A stretch of 64,000 nucleotides of DNA from positions 1-64,000 of the forward strand of contig NZ_FXYY01000012.1 in the NCBI RefSeq assembly GCF_900169165.1. The letters are read 5' to 3'. The notes below the pieces were generated by a model. That model was not told the origin of the DNA and did not search any database. It worked only from the letters and a program-made list of their open reading frames with translations. The translations under genes were made by a program, and so were the position numbers. This document shows, piece after piece, positions 28,434 to 38,268 of this stretch (its first letter is position 1; every line of letters starts with the position of its first letter). This DNA comes from Brevibacterium linens ATCC 9172. GTDB taxonomy: Bacteria; Actinomycetota; Actinomycetes; Actinomycetales; Brevibacteriaceae.

Positions 28434-29971
28434 AGCCGCTGTGCCTTTCCGCTCATGACCAGGTCAACGGTTTCGTGGCGTCGAATCTTCCCGCCGACGG
28501 TCCGCGGCAGCCGGTCGAGTACGTAGAACCGCCTAGGCACGAACTGCGGGGCCAGCTTCGCCCGGGCATGGTCGAGCAGTGCTGCTTTGTCGGGCGTGCC
28601 CGAAGTGCCGACTCCACCTCCGGAGTCGGAGTCCGGTTCGATGACGAGGGCGACGATGCTGCCGAGACCGTCGTCGGGCAACGCGACCGCGCAGACCTCG
28701 CCGTCGAATCCTTCGAAGGCCCGCTCCACCTCGGGCAGGGACACCTTGTGCCCTCCGGTGATCGCGATGTCACCTGCTCGCCCGGCGAGCTGGAGGAGTC
28801 CGTTCTCGATCCGTCCCTGGTCACCGACCGTGGCCCAGCCGTCGGGGAAGCGCAGCTGAGCGTCGGTGGTGCCGGTGACATAGCCATCCGAGCAGGCGGC
28901 GGCACTGATCCAGACCGTGCCGATCTCTCCGTCCGGCAGCCGGGCACCGGATCCGTCACGGACCTCGACGCCGATGGTGTCGTAGATCGAGATCCAGGTG
29001 CCGTCACCGTCACGACTGTCGCCGATGAACCCGATCTCGGCGGCACCGTAGTAGCTGATCAGACGGGTGTCGGGGAGGACCTCGGCGAGTGCCGAACGGA
29101 TGGATGCCGGCAGATTCGCTCCCCCGGTGACGACGAGGTCGAGACCGTGGAAGCGGGCCGGCGTTCGGCGGGCCGCCTCGGCGATGGCACGCACCACGGC
29201 GGGCACGGCGACGATTCGGGTGATGGCTTCGCCGGTGATGCGCGACCCCATGGTGAAGGGGTCGAAGTCGTCGGCGACGTGGACGCTGCCGCCGGTGGCG
29301 AGGCTTTCGACGACGGCGTAGAGGGTAAGGCTGTAGGACACGGGGCCAGGCGCCAGGGTGGCCACTCCGGCGAAGGGTTCGAGGTGGGCCGAGGACACAG
29401 CCACGTTGTCGCGGTACTGCTGGCGGGTCTTGATGAAGGCCTTCGGATTGCTCGTCGTGCCCGACGAGAAGAGCATGAGGAACGGCTCGGACGCTTCGCG
29501 GACGGTCGGCGGGGTCGTGTCGGCGGGATCGACGGCGGCCTCGCGGGCCTGGAAGTCGGCGGCGGTGATGACGGTTCCGGTCCAGCCGGCGGCGGCGAGC
29601 GCCTCGGCGAGGTGGGTCGAGTCGCTGATGACAAGCCCGATGCCGGTGGTCGTGATGACTCCGACCTGGTGGCTCAGCGGCCAGCGGGGATCGATCGTGG
29701 CCGAGAGCGCGCGGAAGCCGGCGAGGCCGGCGATGATGCGGGAAGTCTCGAACGCCGAGGTGAGACTCACCGCCGTGATCGGGATGCCGTGGGTTTCGGG
29801 AGCAGGATTCGGCGGGTCGGTCTGGGCTCCGTGGAGGGCGTCGACGGCGGCGAACATCGTCCGCGAGCCTTCGGCGAGCTGCGAGTAGGTCAGCTGTCCG
29901 TCACCACCGACGATGGCAAGCCGATCGGGGTCGACGACGGCGACCTCGAGGATCCTCGCAGTGATCGGCAT
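28430..29971 (-). CDS. AMP-dependent acyl-adenylating enzyme (acyl-CoA synthetase/ligase family)
   Basis: 513 residues from the ATG at 29971. ANL-superfamily motifs: P-loop-like FLMLFSSGTTSNPKAF (A3), YYGAAEIGFIGD (A5), GWATVGDQGRIENGLLQLAGRAGD (A7/A8 with Asp and Arg), and the catalytic lysine in RTVGGKIRRHE (A10). It activates a carboxylic acid as acyl-AMP and passes it to CoA or a carrier. Second-domain sequence is shorter than in typical acetyl-CoA synthetases. First gene of the ligase-ketosynthase-flavoprotein operon; divergent from the phosphate transporter. Substrate unknown. Confidence 0.85.
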   Translation of the reverse strand: MPITARILEVAVVDPDRLAIVGGDGQLTYSQLAEGSRTMFAAVDALHGAQTDPPNPAPETHGIPITAVSLTSAFETSRIIAGLAGFRALSATIDPRWPLSHQVGVITTTGIGLVISDSTHLAEALAAAGWTGTVITAADFQAREAAVDPADTTPPTVREASEPFLMLFSSGTTSNPKAFIKTRQQYRDNVAVSSAHLEPFAGVATLAPGPVSYSLTLYAVVESLATGGSVHVADDFDPFTMGSRITGEAITRIVAVPAVVRAIAEAARRTPARFHGLDLVVTGGANLPASIRSALAEVLPDTRLISYYGAAEIGFIGDSRDGDGTWISIYDTIGVEVRDGSGARLPDGEIGTVWISAAACSDGYVTGTTDAQLRFPDGWATVGDQGRIENGLLQLAGRAGDIAITGGHKVSLPEVERAFEGFDGEVCAVALPDDGLGSIVALVIEPDSDSGGGVGTSGTPDKAALLDHARAKLAPQFVPRRFYVLDRLPRTVGGKIRRHETVDLVMSGKAQRL

Positions 29972-30195
29972 GCTTCCCTCCGCAGTCTCGCTCCACGGCC
30001 GTCCGTCCGAGCCGCCTGGCACCAGTATAGGAGTCGGTCGACTCCGCCAATTGAGCGACTGTACGCGTCCGCGTCGATCGTGCTTCATCACCCGGTCATC
30101 TGCAGCGCCGAGGATGACTGCTGGCGGACGCCGTCCGACTTCTCCTGGGACGGACCCGCGCATACCCCTCCCGCACCCGCACACAGGAACACACG

Positions 30196-31815
30196 ATGAC
30201 GAACGACACCCTCGCAGATTCCTCCCCGCGATTGACGCCCCGACCGCGCTTCCTCGGCCCCGACCGCTGGTGGCACATCTGCTTCGGCCTCATGCTGGCG
30301 GCGACCCTGGTCTCGTTCACGCTGTGGTCGTTCGACTTCGTCGGAGCCGGGTCCAACCGGCTCGTCCTCATCACGACGATCGTCTTCGGCACGTTCATGG
30401 CCTTCAACATCGGCGGCAACGACGTGGCGAACTCCTTCGGCACCTCGGTGGGCGCCGGAACGCTGAGCATGAAGCAGGCGCTCATGGTCGCCGCGGTCTT
30501 CGAGGTCAGCGGAGCCGTCCTCGCCGGCGGCGAGGTCACCGACACCGTCCGCAGCGGCATCGTCGATCTCGGCGCGATCGACGTCGATCCCCTCGATTTC
30601 GTCTTCATCATGACGTCCGCCCTCCTCGGCGCCGCGATCTGGCTGCTCATCGCCACGAAGATGGGGTGGCCGGTCTCGACCACCCATTCGATCATCGGAG
30701 GCATCGTCGGTGCCGCCCTCACCTTGGGATTCGTCACCGGCACAGGTGGGTTCGGGATGGTCCAGTGGGGCGGGATCGGCACGATCGCGATCTCCTGGGT
30801 GCTCTCCCCGGCGTTGGGCGGCGCAGTCGCCTTCGTGCTCTTCGGCGCGATCAGACGACACATCCTCGTCTACAACGATGAAGCCGATGCGAAGCTGCGC
30901 GAGATCAAGACCGCGAAGGCGGAGCTGCGACAGGAACACAAGAAGGCCTTCGAACGCCTCGACGAGATCCAGCAGATCTCCTACACCAATGCGATGACCA
31001 GGGACGCCGTCCTCATCAACGAACCCGACTATGACCCCGACGAACTCGAATCGGACTACTTCCGCCGCATGGCGGCCATCGAGACCGAGCGCTCGGGGTT
31101 GAACTCCCACCGCGCGCTCGAGACCTGGGTGCCGCTGCTGGCGGCGTTCGGCTCGATCGTCATCTCATCGATGCTGCTGTTCAAGGGACTGAAGAACCTC
31201 GAACTCGGCATCAGCTCCGTCGGCAACTTCCTCATCATGGCGATGATCGGCGCGGGCGTGTGGATGGCGGTCTTCATCTTCACGAAGACGCTGAAGAAGC
31301 AGACCCCGTCACGATCGACCTTCCTCCTCTTCTCATGGATGCAGGTCTTCACGGCATCGGCGTTCGCATTCAGCCATGGCAGCAATGACATCGCCAATGC
31401 GATCGGCCCGTTCGCGGCGATCCTCGACGTGCTGCGGACGAACGAGATCAACGCCGAGGCGGGGGTGCCCGCCGCCGCCATGATCACCTGCGGCATCGCC
31501 CTCGTCGCGGGCCTGTGGTTCATCGGCCGCAATGTCATCAAGACGGTCGGCACGGGGCTGACGAAGATCCATCCTGCCTCGGGCTTCGCCGCCGAACTCT
31601 CCGCCGCGGGCGTCGTCATGGCCGCCTCGGTGCTCGGACTTCCGGTGTCGAGCACCCACATCCTCATCGGCGCCATCCTCGGTGTCGGGCTCGTCAACCG
31701 CGCCGCGAACTGGAATCTCATGAAGCCGATCGCCCTCGCCTGGGTGATCACGCTGCCCGCCGCCGCAGCCATCGGGGCGATCGGACTCGTGTCCCTGCGC
31801 GCGATCTTCGGCTGA
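30196..31815 (+). CDS. pit: PiT-family inorganic phosphate transporter
   Basis: Low-affinity phosphate (metal-phosphate) symporter. The 539-residue protein holds the duplicated PiT signature: [19 protein letters not shown] in the first half and [17 protein letters not shown] in the second, plus the paired [11 protein letters not shown] and [14 protein letters not shown] segments. About 10-12 membrane helices with a central hydrophilic loop (about 220-300, coiled-coil-like [18 protein letters not shown]). No PhoU-like gene is adjacent. Divergent from the acyl-ligase operon. Confidence 0.93.
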   Translation: MTNDTLADSSPRLTPRPRFLGPDRWWHICFGLMLAATLVSFTLWSFDFVGAGSNRLVLITTIVFGTFMAFNIGGNDVANSFGTSVGAGTLSMKQALMVAAVFEVSGAVLAGGEVTDTVRSGIVDLGAIDVDPLDFVFIMTSALLGAAIWLLIATKMGWPVSTTHSIIGGIVGAALTLGFVTGTGGFGMVQWGGIGTIAISWVLSPALGGAVAFVLFGAIRRHILVYNDEADAKLREIKTAKAELRQEHKKAFERLDEIQQISYTNAMTRDAVLINEPDYDPDELESDYFRRMAAIETERSGLNSHRALETWVPLLAAFGSIVISSMLLFKGLKNLELGISSVGNFLIMAMIGAGVWMAVFIFTKTLKKQTPSRSTFLLFSWMQVFTASAFAFSHGSNDIANAIGPFAAILDVLRTNEINAEAGVPAAAMITCGIALVAGLWFIGRNVIKTVGTGLTKIHPASGFAAELSAAGVVMAASVLGLPVSSTHILIGAILGVGLVNRAANWNLMKPIALAWVITLPAAAAIGAIGLVSLRAIFG

Positions 31816-31835
31816 GCCGCCCCCGCACCATTGCG

Positions 31836-31903
31836 CGAGAAACGGGCTGAGTGTCGAAAAACGCATGCGCACACACGTTTCTCGACACCCAGCCCGTTTC
31901 TCG
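31836..31903. terminator. 28-bp inverted repeat between convergent genes
   Basis: Arms 31836-31863 and 31876-31903 pair at 26 of 28 positions around a 12-base loop. It sits midway between the pit stop codon and the stop of the aldehyde dehydrogenase gene, so it probably works in both directions. There is no U-tract. The arm contains the direct duplication CGAGAAACG / CGAAAAACG. Confidence 0.7.
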
Positions 31904-31919
31904 ACGACCGCTGAGGGCG

Positions 31920-33314
31920 TCAGTCAGCCACGTAGTACATGCGCTTGTTGACGAATTCGTCCATGCCGTAGGGGCCGAGCTCGCGGCCGAAGCCCGAGCG
32001 CTTGGTGCCGCCGAACGGGATCTCCGCGCCTTCACCGGCAGGGGTGTTGACATTCGACATGCCGACGTCGAGGCGCTGAGCGAGCTTCGCGGCACGCTCG
32101 GAATCCTTGGCGAACACGGCGCCGCCGAGGCCGAAGCGCGAGTCATTGGCCAGGGCCAGTGCCTCGTCATCGCTGGTGACCTTGTAGACGGTGGCCACAG
32201 GTCCGAAGAGCTCCTCGCGGTAGGCGTCCATCTCCGAGGTGACTCCGGTGAGCACGGCCGGCGAGACATAGGCCGAACCGTCGCTGGCGAGCTCGCCGCC
32301 GACGAGGGTCGCACCCTGCTCGACGGCGCGGTCGAGCTGCTTGCGCAGGTTCTCGGCGGCCGAACGCGAGGACAGGGGCGAGTATTTGCCGTCGCCCGCC
32401 TCGGCGGGGGTGCCCTTCTCCCAGGACTGGGCACGCTCGGTCAGACCGGACACGAAGTCGTCGTAGATGTCGTCCATGACGATCATCCGCTTGTTCGCGT
32501 TGCAGACCTGGCCGGTGTTGTACAGGCGGGTGCCCCACGCGGTATCGACGGCCTCGTTCATGTCATCGGTGTCGAGGACGATGTAGGGGTCGGATCCGCC
32601 GAGCTCGAGCACGGCCTTCTTCAGGTACTTGCCCGCGGTCGCGGCCACGGCGGACCCGGCGCGCTCGGAACCGGTCAGGGACACACCTTCGACGCGGTCG
32701 TCGGCGATGATCGTCTCGATCTGCTCATGGGTGGCGTAGATGTTGGAGTACACGCCTTCGGGGATGCCGGCTTCCTTCATGATCTCGGCGATCTTCGCCG
32801 AGGAGCGGGGGCAGATCTCCGCGTGCTTGAGGATGATCGTGTTGCCGAGCACGAGGTTCGGTGCGGCGAAGCGGGCGACCTGGTAGTAGGGGAAGTTCCA
32901 GGGCATGATACCCAGCAGCGGGCCGACGGGGCGACGCTGGATGAAGGCCTTTCCGCCCGACATCGATTCGATCGGCTCATCGGCGGCGAACTTCGGTCCG
33001 TTGTTCGCATAGTAGTTGAAGATCTCTTCGCAGAACTCGGCCTCTTCCTCACCTTCGGCGGTGGGCTTGCCCATCTCCTCGGCGATGATCTCCGCGAGCT
33101 CGGCCTTGCGCTCTCCGAAGAGAGCGGCAACCTTGTTGACGATCGCGGCACGTTCTTCGATCGTCTTCTCGCGCCAGCTCAGGTAGCCCGTGTGTGCGGA
33201 TTCGAGGACCTGTTGGACCTCTTCGTCGGTGGCATTGTCGAACTTCTCGACGACCTCGCCCGTGGCCGGGTTCTCGACACGGTAACCGCCTGCAGCACTG
33301 CCTACGTTGCTCAT
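31920..33314 (-). CDS. gabD: NAD(P)-dependent aldehyde dehydrogenase, succinate-semialdehyde type
   Basis: Oxidises an aldehyde to the acid; closest in pattern to succinate-semialdehyde dehydrogenases. 464 residues. Seen: GIMPWNFPYYQVARFAAPNLVLGN (cofactor pocket), VSLTGSERAGSAVA, catalytic Glu in LELGGSDPYIVL, catalytic Cys in YNTGQVCNANKRMIV, and EELFGPVATVYKV. Start ATG at 33314 with GAAGGAG upstream. It stands alone; an elaborate inverted repeat lies in its 5' region (GCATAC 33363-33368 with GTATGC 33397-33402, nested around CCGTC/GACGG). Confidence 0.88.
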   Translation of the reverse strand: MSNVGSAAGGYRVENPATGEVVEKFDNATDEEVQQVLESAHTGYLSWREKTIEERAAIVNKVAALFGERKAELAEIIAEEMGKPTAEGEEEAEFCEEIFNYYANNGPKFAADEPIESMSGGKAFIQRRPVGPLLGIMPWNFPYYQVARFAAPNLVLGNTIILKHAEICPRSSAKIAEIMKEAGIPEGVYSNIYATHEQIETIIADDRVEGVSLTGSERAGSAVAATAGKYLKKAVLELGGSDPYIVLDTDDMNEAVDTAWGTRLYNTGQVCNANKRMIVMDDIYDDFVSGLTERAQSWEKGTPAEAGDGKYSPLSSRSAAENLRKQLDRAVEQGATLVGGELASDGSAYVSPAVLTGVTSEMDAYREELFGPVATVYKVTSDDEALALANDSRFGLGGAVFAKDSERAAKLAQRLDVGMSNVNTPAGEGAEIPFGGTKRSGFGRELGPYGMDEFVNKRMYYVAD

Positions 33315-33667
33315 TCCAGACTCCTTCGACTTCGGGCACCTGTTGGCGCCGTTTAAGCAATCGCATACCTGTTCGCCGTCGGAATCGACGGATTGCGTAT
33401 GCCTGTCTCACACGCTATCAACACGTGACCCGCGCAACAAGTGCCGGAACCTGGGGGAATCCTCAGTCCCGTATCGCCCCCGACCTCCACGCCGAGGCGA
33501 TGCGGATTCCGAATCAACCACGACGAAATCCGAACCGTCCTCGGCTTGGATCGAACAGTCGCCTCGGCACGCTCACGGATCAGCCGCCTCGGTGTGGGGA
33601 TCGGCTCCGGTACGAGGCGCCGGACCCGGTCGCCCACCCGCAGCAGACCTCACCGCCGCAGCAGACC
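33315..33667. other. Intergenic region upstream of gabD
   Basis: 353 bases without a supported gene. Contents: the gabD ribosome-binding site, the nested inverted repeat at 33363-33402 (a possible regulatory hairpin or operator of gabD), and an 18-bp tandem duplication with unit GCAGCAGACCTCACCGCC at 33640-33657 and 33658-33675, the second copy running into the end of the downstream E1 gene. Confidence 0.5.
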
Positions 33668-36111
33668 TCACCGCCCCACGAGGTCGAGCGCCGCAGAGAC
33701 GATCGAGTCCGTGTCGATTCCGTGGAGCGCATGTGCCTGACTCACCGAGGAGGCCTGACCGAATTCCGTGACGCCGAGGTTGCGGGTGCGATCCCCGCGC
33801 ACTCCGGCGAGGAAGGCCAGCGTGTGCGGGTGTCCGTCGAGGACGGTCACCAGGGGCGCGGGATGCGCGGCCGGGAACAGTTCGTCGGCGATGGCCGATC
33901 GGCGGCTCTGCCCCACCCGTCCGCGCTCCTGCACGGAGCGGAAGACCTTCGACGCCGAGCTGAGGCAGACGATTCCGGCCCGCACGCCCAGGGATTCCAG
34001 TCGGGCCGCAGCCGTGATGACCTCGGTCATGATCGCGCCGGCGCCGACGAGCGTGACCTCGTCCTCGGCAGCGGGACGGGCCGAGAGCCGGTAGCCTCCG
34101 GCGATGACCTGTTCGCGGCGGCGTTCGCGCAGCAGCGGATCCTCGGGCACTGCGGCGAGCTCCTGGGCCACGGGCCTGGTGGTCAGGCGGAAGTACGCCG
34201 AATCCCCGTGCGGGTCGGCGAGTTCGCGCAGCGCCTCGAGCAGGGTCCACTCGAGGTCCTGGGCGAAGGCCGGCTCCCAGCTCGTCAAGCCCGGGATCTC
34301 CAGAGTAACCGAGGGCGTGTTGAACGACTGGTGCGCCCCGCCCCGCCCTCGGGCGCGAGCGTGACTCCCGACGGCGTGCCGACCATGATCGAGCGCCCAC
34401 CGGCGTAGAGGCTGAACGTCCACGGTTCGAGGGCGCGGTTGATGAACGGATCGTAGATCGTCGCGATCGGCAGCAGCGGCTGTCCCCACCGGCTCCCGGT
34501 CGTCCCGAGCTCACCGGCCAGGGAGACGAGGTTGACCTCGGCGATGCCCATCTCGATGTGCTGACCGCGCGAGCCCTCCTGCCATTTGAGGACTCGTTCC
34601 CGGTCATCGGAGAACCAGTCCTCCCGCCCGGCCGGGGACCAGATCCCGGTCTTGTTGATCCACCCGCCGAGGTTGGTCGACGTGGCCACGTCCGGTGAGA
34701 CGGTGACGACGCGGCGGGCCACCTCGGGGGCGACGTGCTTGAGGTCGGAGAGGAACCGACCCAGCGTGGCCTGGGTGGAGATCGTCGGCCGCGGGGAGAA
34801 ACCCAGCTCAGCGGGCACCTCGGCGACGGTGTGGGTCTCATGGCCCTCGCGGCGCAGGCGCTCGGCGGTCTGGGCGCAGAGCCTCCCGGCCGGGGTGTCG
34901 GGGTCGAAGCGGACCCACGGATCGTCGAGGTCCACCCCCGAGGCGGCCGCGAGGTCGCGCATCTGCGCCTCGGTGAGCTGGGCGGCGTGGTTGCCCGGGT
35001 GGCCCTCGGTGGCGAGCCCCTTGCCCTTGATCGTGTACGCGAAGACGACGGTGGGTCGGTCGTCGTCGATGGCCTCGAAGGCCTCGACGAGCTGCCCGAG
35101 GTCGTGTCCGCCGAGGTCGCGGATGAGGGAGGCGATCTCATCGGGTGAGAACGGGTCGATGACCGCGCGCAGCGCCGTGGCCGCGGACTCGTCGAGGCCG
35201 GCGAGCAGACGGTCGTGGACCTCGGTGGGGTGAGCGCGCAGGAGCCGCTGGTATTCGGGGTTGGGCATCGACACGAGCCGGTCTTTGAGCGCCTGCCCGC
35301 CCGGGGCGGCGAAGACGGCCTCGAGGCGGCGCCCCCACGGGCAGGTGAGGACCTGCCAGCCGGCGGCGGCGAACATGCCCTGGAGGCGCTTGATCTGCAC
35401 GTCGGGGATGACCCGGTCGAGGGACTGCCGGTTGAGGTCGACGATCCACACGATCTCGCCGAGGGTGCGCACCTCGGGGTCGATGATGGCCTCCCATACC
35501 GCGCCTTCGTCCATCTCGGCATCCCCGAGCAGCGAATAGAAGCGCCCGGCCCGTGGGGTGTCGGGGAACCGGTCGGAGACGTAGCGGTGGGACAGTGCGG
35601 CCCAGATCGGGGCGGTCGCGCCGATGCCCACCGACCCCGTGGAGAAGTCGACGGTGTCGGGGTCCTTCGTCCGGGAGGGGTAGGGCTGGAGTCCTCCGCG
35701 GCTGCGCAGCGTGTCCAGATGGTGTTCGGCGAGATCGCCGAGGAGGTAGTTGATCGCGTGGAGGACCGGTGAGGCGTGGGGCTTGACCGAGACCCTGTCG
35801 ATCGAGCGCAGGCGGGCGAACCACAGGGCGGTCATGATGCCCGCCATCGAGGCCGAGGACGACTGGTGGCCGCCGACCTTGACCCCATCGGGGTTCTCCC
35901 GTCCCCGATTGGCCCGGTCGATGATCGACGTGGCCAGCCAGAGCACGCGCTGGGCGATCTCGTCGAGGACCCGGTCCTCCCCCGAGGCCGAGGCCCGCAG
36001 CGGTCTGTCGTTCGTGCCGGGCGGGCTGACCTGGATCGAGGTCTCGAACTGGTGGCGATCCTGCTCGTGGTCGCCGTCGTGCGGGGGCTGAGATCCGTGT
36101 GCGGCCGTCAT
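33668..36111 (-). pseudogene. Homodimeric-type (AceE/MdeB-like) 2-oxoacid dehydrogenase E1, frameshifted
   Basis: Thiamine-dependent decarboxylating E1. The first frame (ATG at 36111) encodes transketolase-like domains with DGVKVGGHQSSSASMAGIM, VSVKPHASPVLHAINYLLG, ThDP motif GDAEMDEG (196-203)...NRQS (227-230), and GQHIEMGIAEVNLVSLAGEL. It leaves frame near residue 591 and stops at 34285. The rest (HQSFNTPSVTLEIPGLTSWE onwards, to the stop at 33668) continues in another frame. The junction is three tandem copies of CGCCC (34334-34348). Removing one copy restores one open frame of exactly 813 codons. So the gene is broken, switchable by repeat slippage, or affected by a sequencing error. Adjacent to ACC deaminase, whose product 2-oxobutyrate is a natural substrate for such an enzyme. 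Confidence 0.85.
34334..34348. repeat. (CGCCC)3 tandem repeat at the E1 frameshift
   Basis: Three perfect 5-bp units inside the coding region. Two units give the uninterrupted family sequence APEGGA-HQS; three units shift the frame. Confidence 0.85.
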
Positions 36112-36166
36112 CTCATCGATCCTTCCTCAAGGGGGTGGCTGTGTCGTGGGATGGGCGTCGTCCCGA

Positions 36167-37183
36167 TCAGAAGATCGAGGAGTAGGCGTTGAGGGCCAGC
36201 TGCCCGCCGAGGTGGGCGTAGAGGACGGTCGAATCCGATCCGATCGTGCCTTCAGCAACGAGGTCGAGGAGCCCGGCCATCGACTTGCCTTCGTAGACGG
36301 GGTCGAGGATGACGCCTTCGAGCTGGGCGGTGGTGCGGATCGCCTCGACGGTCGAATCGTCGGGGATGCCGTAGGCGGGTCCTTCCCAACCCGAGCGGAT
36401 GTCGACCTCGTCGGCGGTGATCTCACGCCCGAGGCCGATGAGTTCGGCAGTGGTGTTCGCGATCCTCTTCACCTGATCGCGGGTCTTGACGATCGTGGCC
36501 GATGCGTCGATGCCGATGACCTTGCGCTTGGGTCCTCCGGCGGCTTCGAGAGCGGCGAATCCGGCGATCATTCCGGCATGCGTCGACCCGGTCACGGTGC
36601 ACACGACGATGGTGTCGAAGAAGACGCCGAGCTCCTTTTCCTGTGCGGCGACCTCATACGCCCAGTTCGCGAAGCCCAGCCCGCCGAACCTGTGCTCCGA
36701 GGCTCCGGCCGGGATCGGGTAGGGCCTGCCGCCGGACTCTTCGACCTCGTGCAGGGCGTTCTCCCAGCTCGAGCGGATGCCGATGTCGAATCCGGCGGAG
36801 TCGAGGCGGACGTCGGCGCCCATGATGCGGGAGAGCTCGATGTTGCCGACCTTGTCGTTGACCGGGTCCTCCCAGTCGACCCAGCGCTCCTGCACGAGGC
36901 GCGCCTTCAGTCCCAGGTGGGCAGCGACCGCGGCGACCTGGCGGGTGTGGTTGGACTGGTAGCCGCCGATGGACACGAGCGTGTCCGCACCCGAGGCGAG
37001 GATGTCGGGGACGATGTACTCGAGTTTGCGGGTCTTGTTGCCGCCGAAGGCGAGTCCCGAATTGACGTCCTCGCGTTTGGCCCAGACCCTGGCCCCGCCG
37101 AGGTGGTCGCTCAGTCTCGGGAGTTCGTGCACGGGGCTGGGGCCGAAGGTCAGTGGGTAGCGTTCGAAATCGGTGATGGCCAT
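36167..37183 (-). CDS. acdS: 1-aminocyclopropane-1-carboxylate (ACC) deaminase
   Basis: PLP enzyme opening the ACC ring to 2-oxobutyrate and ammonia. From the ATG at 37183 (GAGG upstream) it is 338 residues, the length of characterised ACC deaminases. Seen: [28 protein letters not shown] (PLP Lys50), [33 protein letters not shown], and [13 protein letters not shown]. The Glu of VYEGKS (about 298) and the Leu of YAHLGG are the residues that separate true ACC deaminases from the sister D-cysteine desulfhydrases, so I favour ACC deaminase. It lies 55 bases upstream of the E1 gene on the same strand and opposite a GntR regulator. Confidence 0.88.
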   Translation of the reverse strand: MAITDFERYPLTFGPSPVHELPRLSDHLGGARVWAKREDVNSGLAFGGNKTRKLEYIVPDILASGADTLVSIGGYQSNHTRQVAAVAAHLGLKARLVQERWVDWEDPVNDKVGNIELSRIMGADVRLDSAGFDIGIRSSWENALHEVEESGGRPYPIPAGASEHRFGGLGFANWAYEVAAQEKELGVFFDTIVVCTVTGSTHAGMIAGFAALEAAGGPKRKVIGIDASATIVKTRDQVKRIANTTAELIGLGREITADEVDIRSGWEGPAYGIPDDSTVEAIRTTAQLEGVILDPVYEGKSMAGLLDLVAEGTIGSDSTVLYAHLGGQLALNAYSSIF

Positions 37184-37511
37184 GGTGTCCTCTGTTCTCT
37201 GGGCGGTGGGGGATCTCCGGGCGACGGTGCTCGACGGCTCCCCGACGGCGCCGGTGCGAACCGCGGCCGCGGTGGCGGCCGCCCGACTCCGGGCGGACGG
37301 GGTGTGTCCGGTGACGAGGCGTGCCGGATGAGGCATGCCCTGCGTCGGTGTGTCCTGGATCGCAACGTGCAATATGCAATATATTGCATTCTGGACGTGC
37401 ATACAATGAGCACAGACCATTCGCGTCGCCCAGCTCGGCCGATGGCACCGATCAGAGGCCTCCACCGACGAGCTGCGACGAGAGCGAACTCCGAGAACGA
37501 AAGGGCCGAGC
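37184..37511. other. Divergent region acdS / GntR with 16-bp perfect palindrome
   Basis: 328 bases without a gene. The palindrome ATGCAATATATTGCAT (37374-37389) is perfect, and a second partial half-site GTGCAATATGCA abuts it on the left. It is AT-rich in a GC-rich setting and lies between the two divergent genes. It is the likely operator for the adjacent GntR protein. Confidence 0.6.
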
Positions 37512-38171
37512 GTGCCGATCCCCACGGACTCACCGGTGGCGCACCGCACTCTGCTGCGCGATGACGTCTACCGTTCGATCCGCGATGCCATCGTCCGCGG
37601 TCAGCTCGCCCCGGACGAGCAGCTGCGCGACCAGGAGCTCGGCGCCTGGCTGCAGGTCTCCCGGACGCCCGTGCGGGAGGCGCTGCAGCGCCTGGCCCAG
37701 GCCGGGCTCGTCGTGGCAGAGCCGGGCCGGATGACGCGCGTGGCCCCTGAGGATCCGGAGCGCATCCTCGCGGCCCGGCAGATCGCCGCTGAACTCCACG
37801 GTCTGGCGATCGACCTCGCCTTCCCAACTCTCGACGAGGCAGCTCTGAATGAGATGGGGCAGGCGAACGATCGTTTGAGTGCGGCCCTCGCAGCCGGCGA
37901 GGCCGAGGCGGCGATCGCCGCCGATGATGACTTCCACGAAGTGGCCCTCACCCGATCCTCCAACCCCCTCATTCCCGATCACCTCGAGGTCGTCACCGCC
38001 ACTCTGCGCCGAGCGGAGTTCCTGCACTTCGAATCGGTGAAGGGATCGGCCTCACCGGAGCAGCACACCGAGATCATCGCCGCCGTCCGTGCCGGTGAAC
38101 ATGCGCATGCCGTCGCACTGACGAAGGCGAACTGGTCAACCATCGAAGGGGATTCGCCGCAGACGGCCTGA
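37512..38171 (+). CDS. GntR-family (FCD subfamily) regulator divergent from acdS
   Basis: 219 residues from a GTG at 37512. Winged helix-turn-helix ([40 protein letters not shown]) and FCD domain with conserved acidic/His positions ([40 protein letters not shown]). Divergent from the acdS-E1 pair, so most likely the regulator of ACC / 2-oxobutyrate catabolism. In proteobacteria acdS is usually controlled by an Lrp-type AcdR; a GntR neighbour is different. Confidence 0.9.
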   Translation: MPIPTDSPVAHRTLLRDDVYRSIRDAIVRGQLAPDEQLRDQELGAWLQVSRTPVREALQRLAQAGLVVAEPGRMTRVAPEDPERILAARQIAAELHGLAIDLAFPTLDEAALNEMGQANDRLSAALAAGEAEAAIAADDDFHEVALTRSSNPLIPDHLEVVTATLRRAEFLHFESVKGSASPEQHTEIIAAVRAGEHAHAVALTKANWSTIEGDSPQTA

Positions 38172-38253
38172 GTCGAACACCTTCCGACTGCGGATCCCGA
38201 ATCGGCAACACCACTGCCTCCTCGACGACGCCACCGTCATAGCCAATTCATTT

Positions 38254-38268
38254 AGTCATCTGATGACT
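38254..38268. promoter_or_regulatory. Operator-like palindrome AGTCATC-T-GATGACT
   Basis: A perfect 15-base palindrome that overlaps the first in-frame ATG (38263) of the esterase gene. A closely related sequence (AAGTGATTAGATGACTT) precedes the GntR gene at 39220, so the two are probably bound by that regulator. Confidence 0.55.

Noticed and set aside
31851-33356. + strand frame (501 codons) opposite the aldehyde dehydrogenase
   Set aside because: The aldehyde dehydrogenase on the minus strand has all catalytic motifs; the opposite frame has none.
36167-37183. Naming the PLP enzyme D-cysteine desulfhydrase
   Set aside because: The VYEGKS glutamate and YAHLGG leucine follow the ACC deaminase pattern and the length is exactly 338 residues. 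Not fully excluded.
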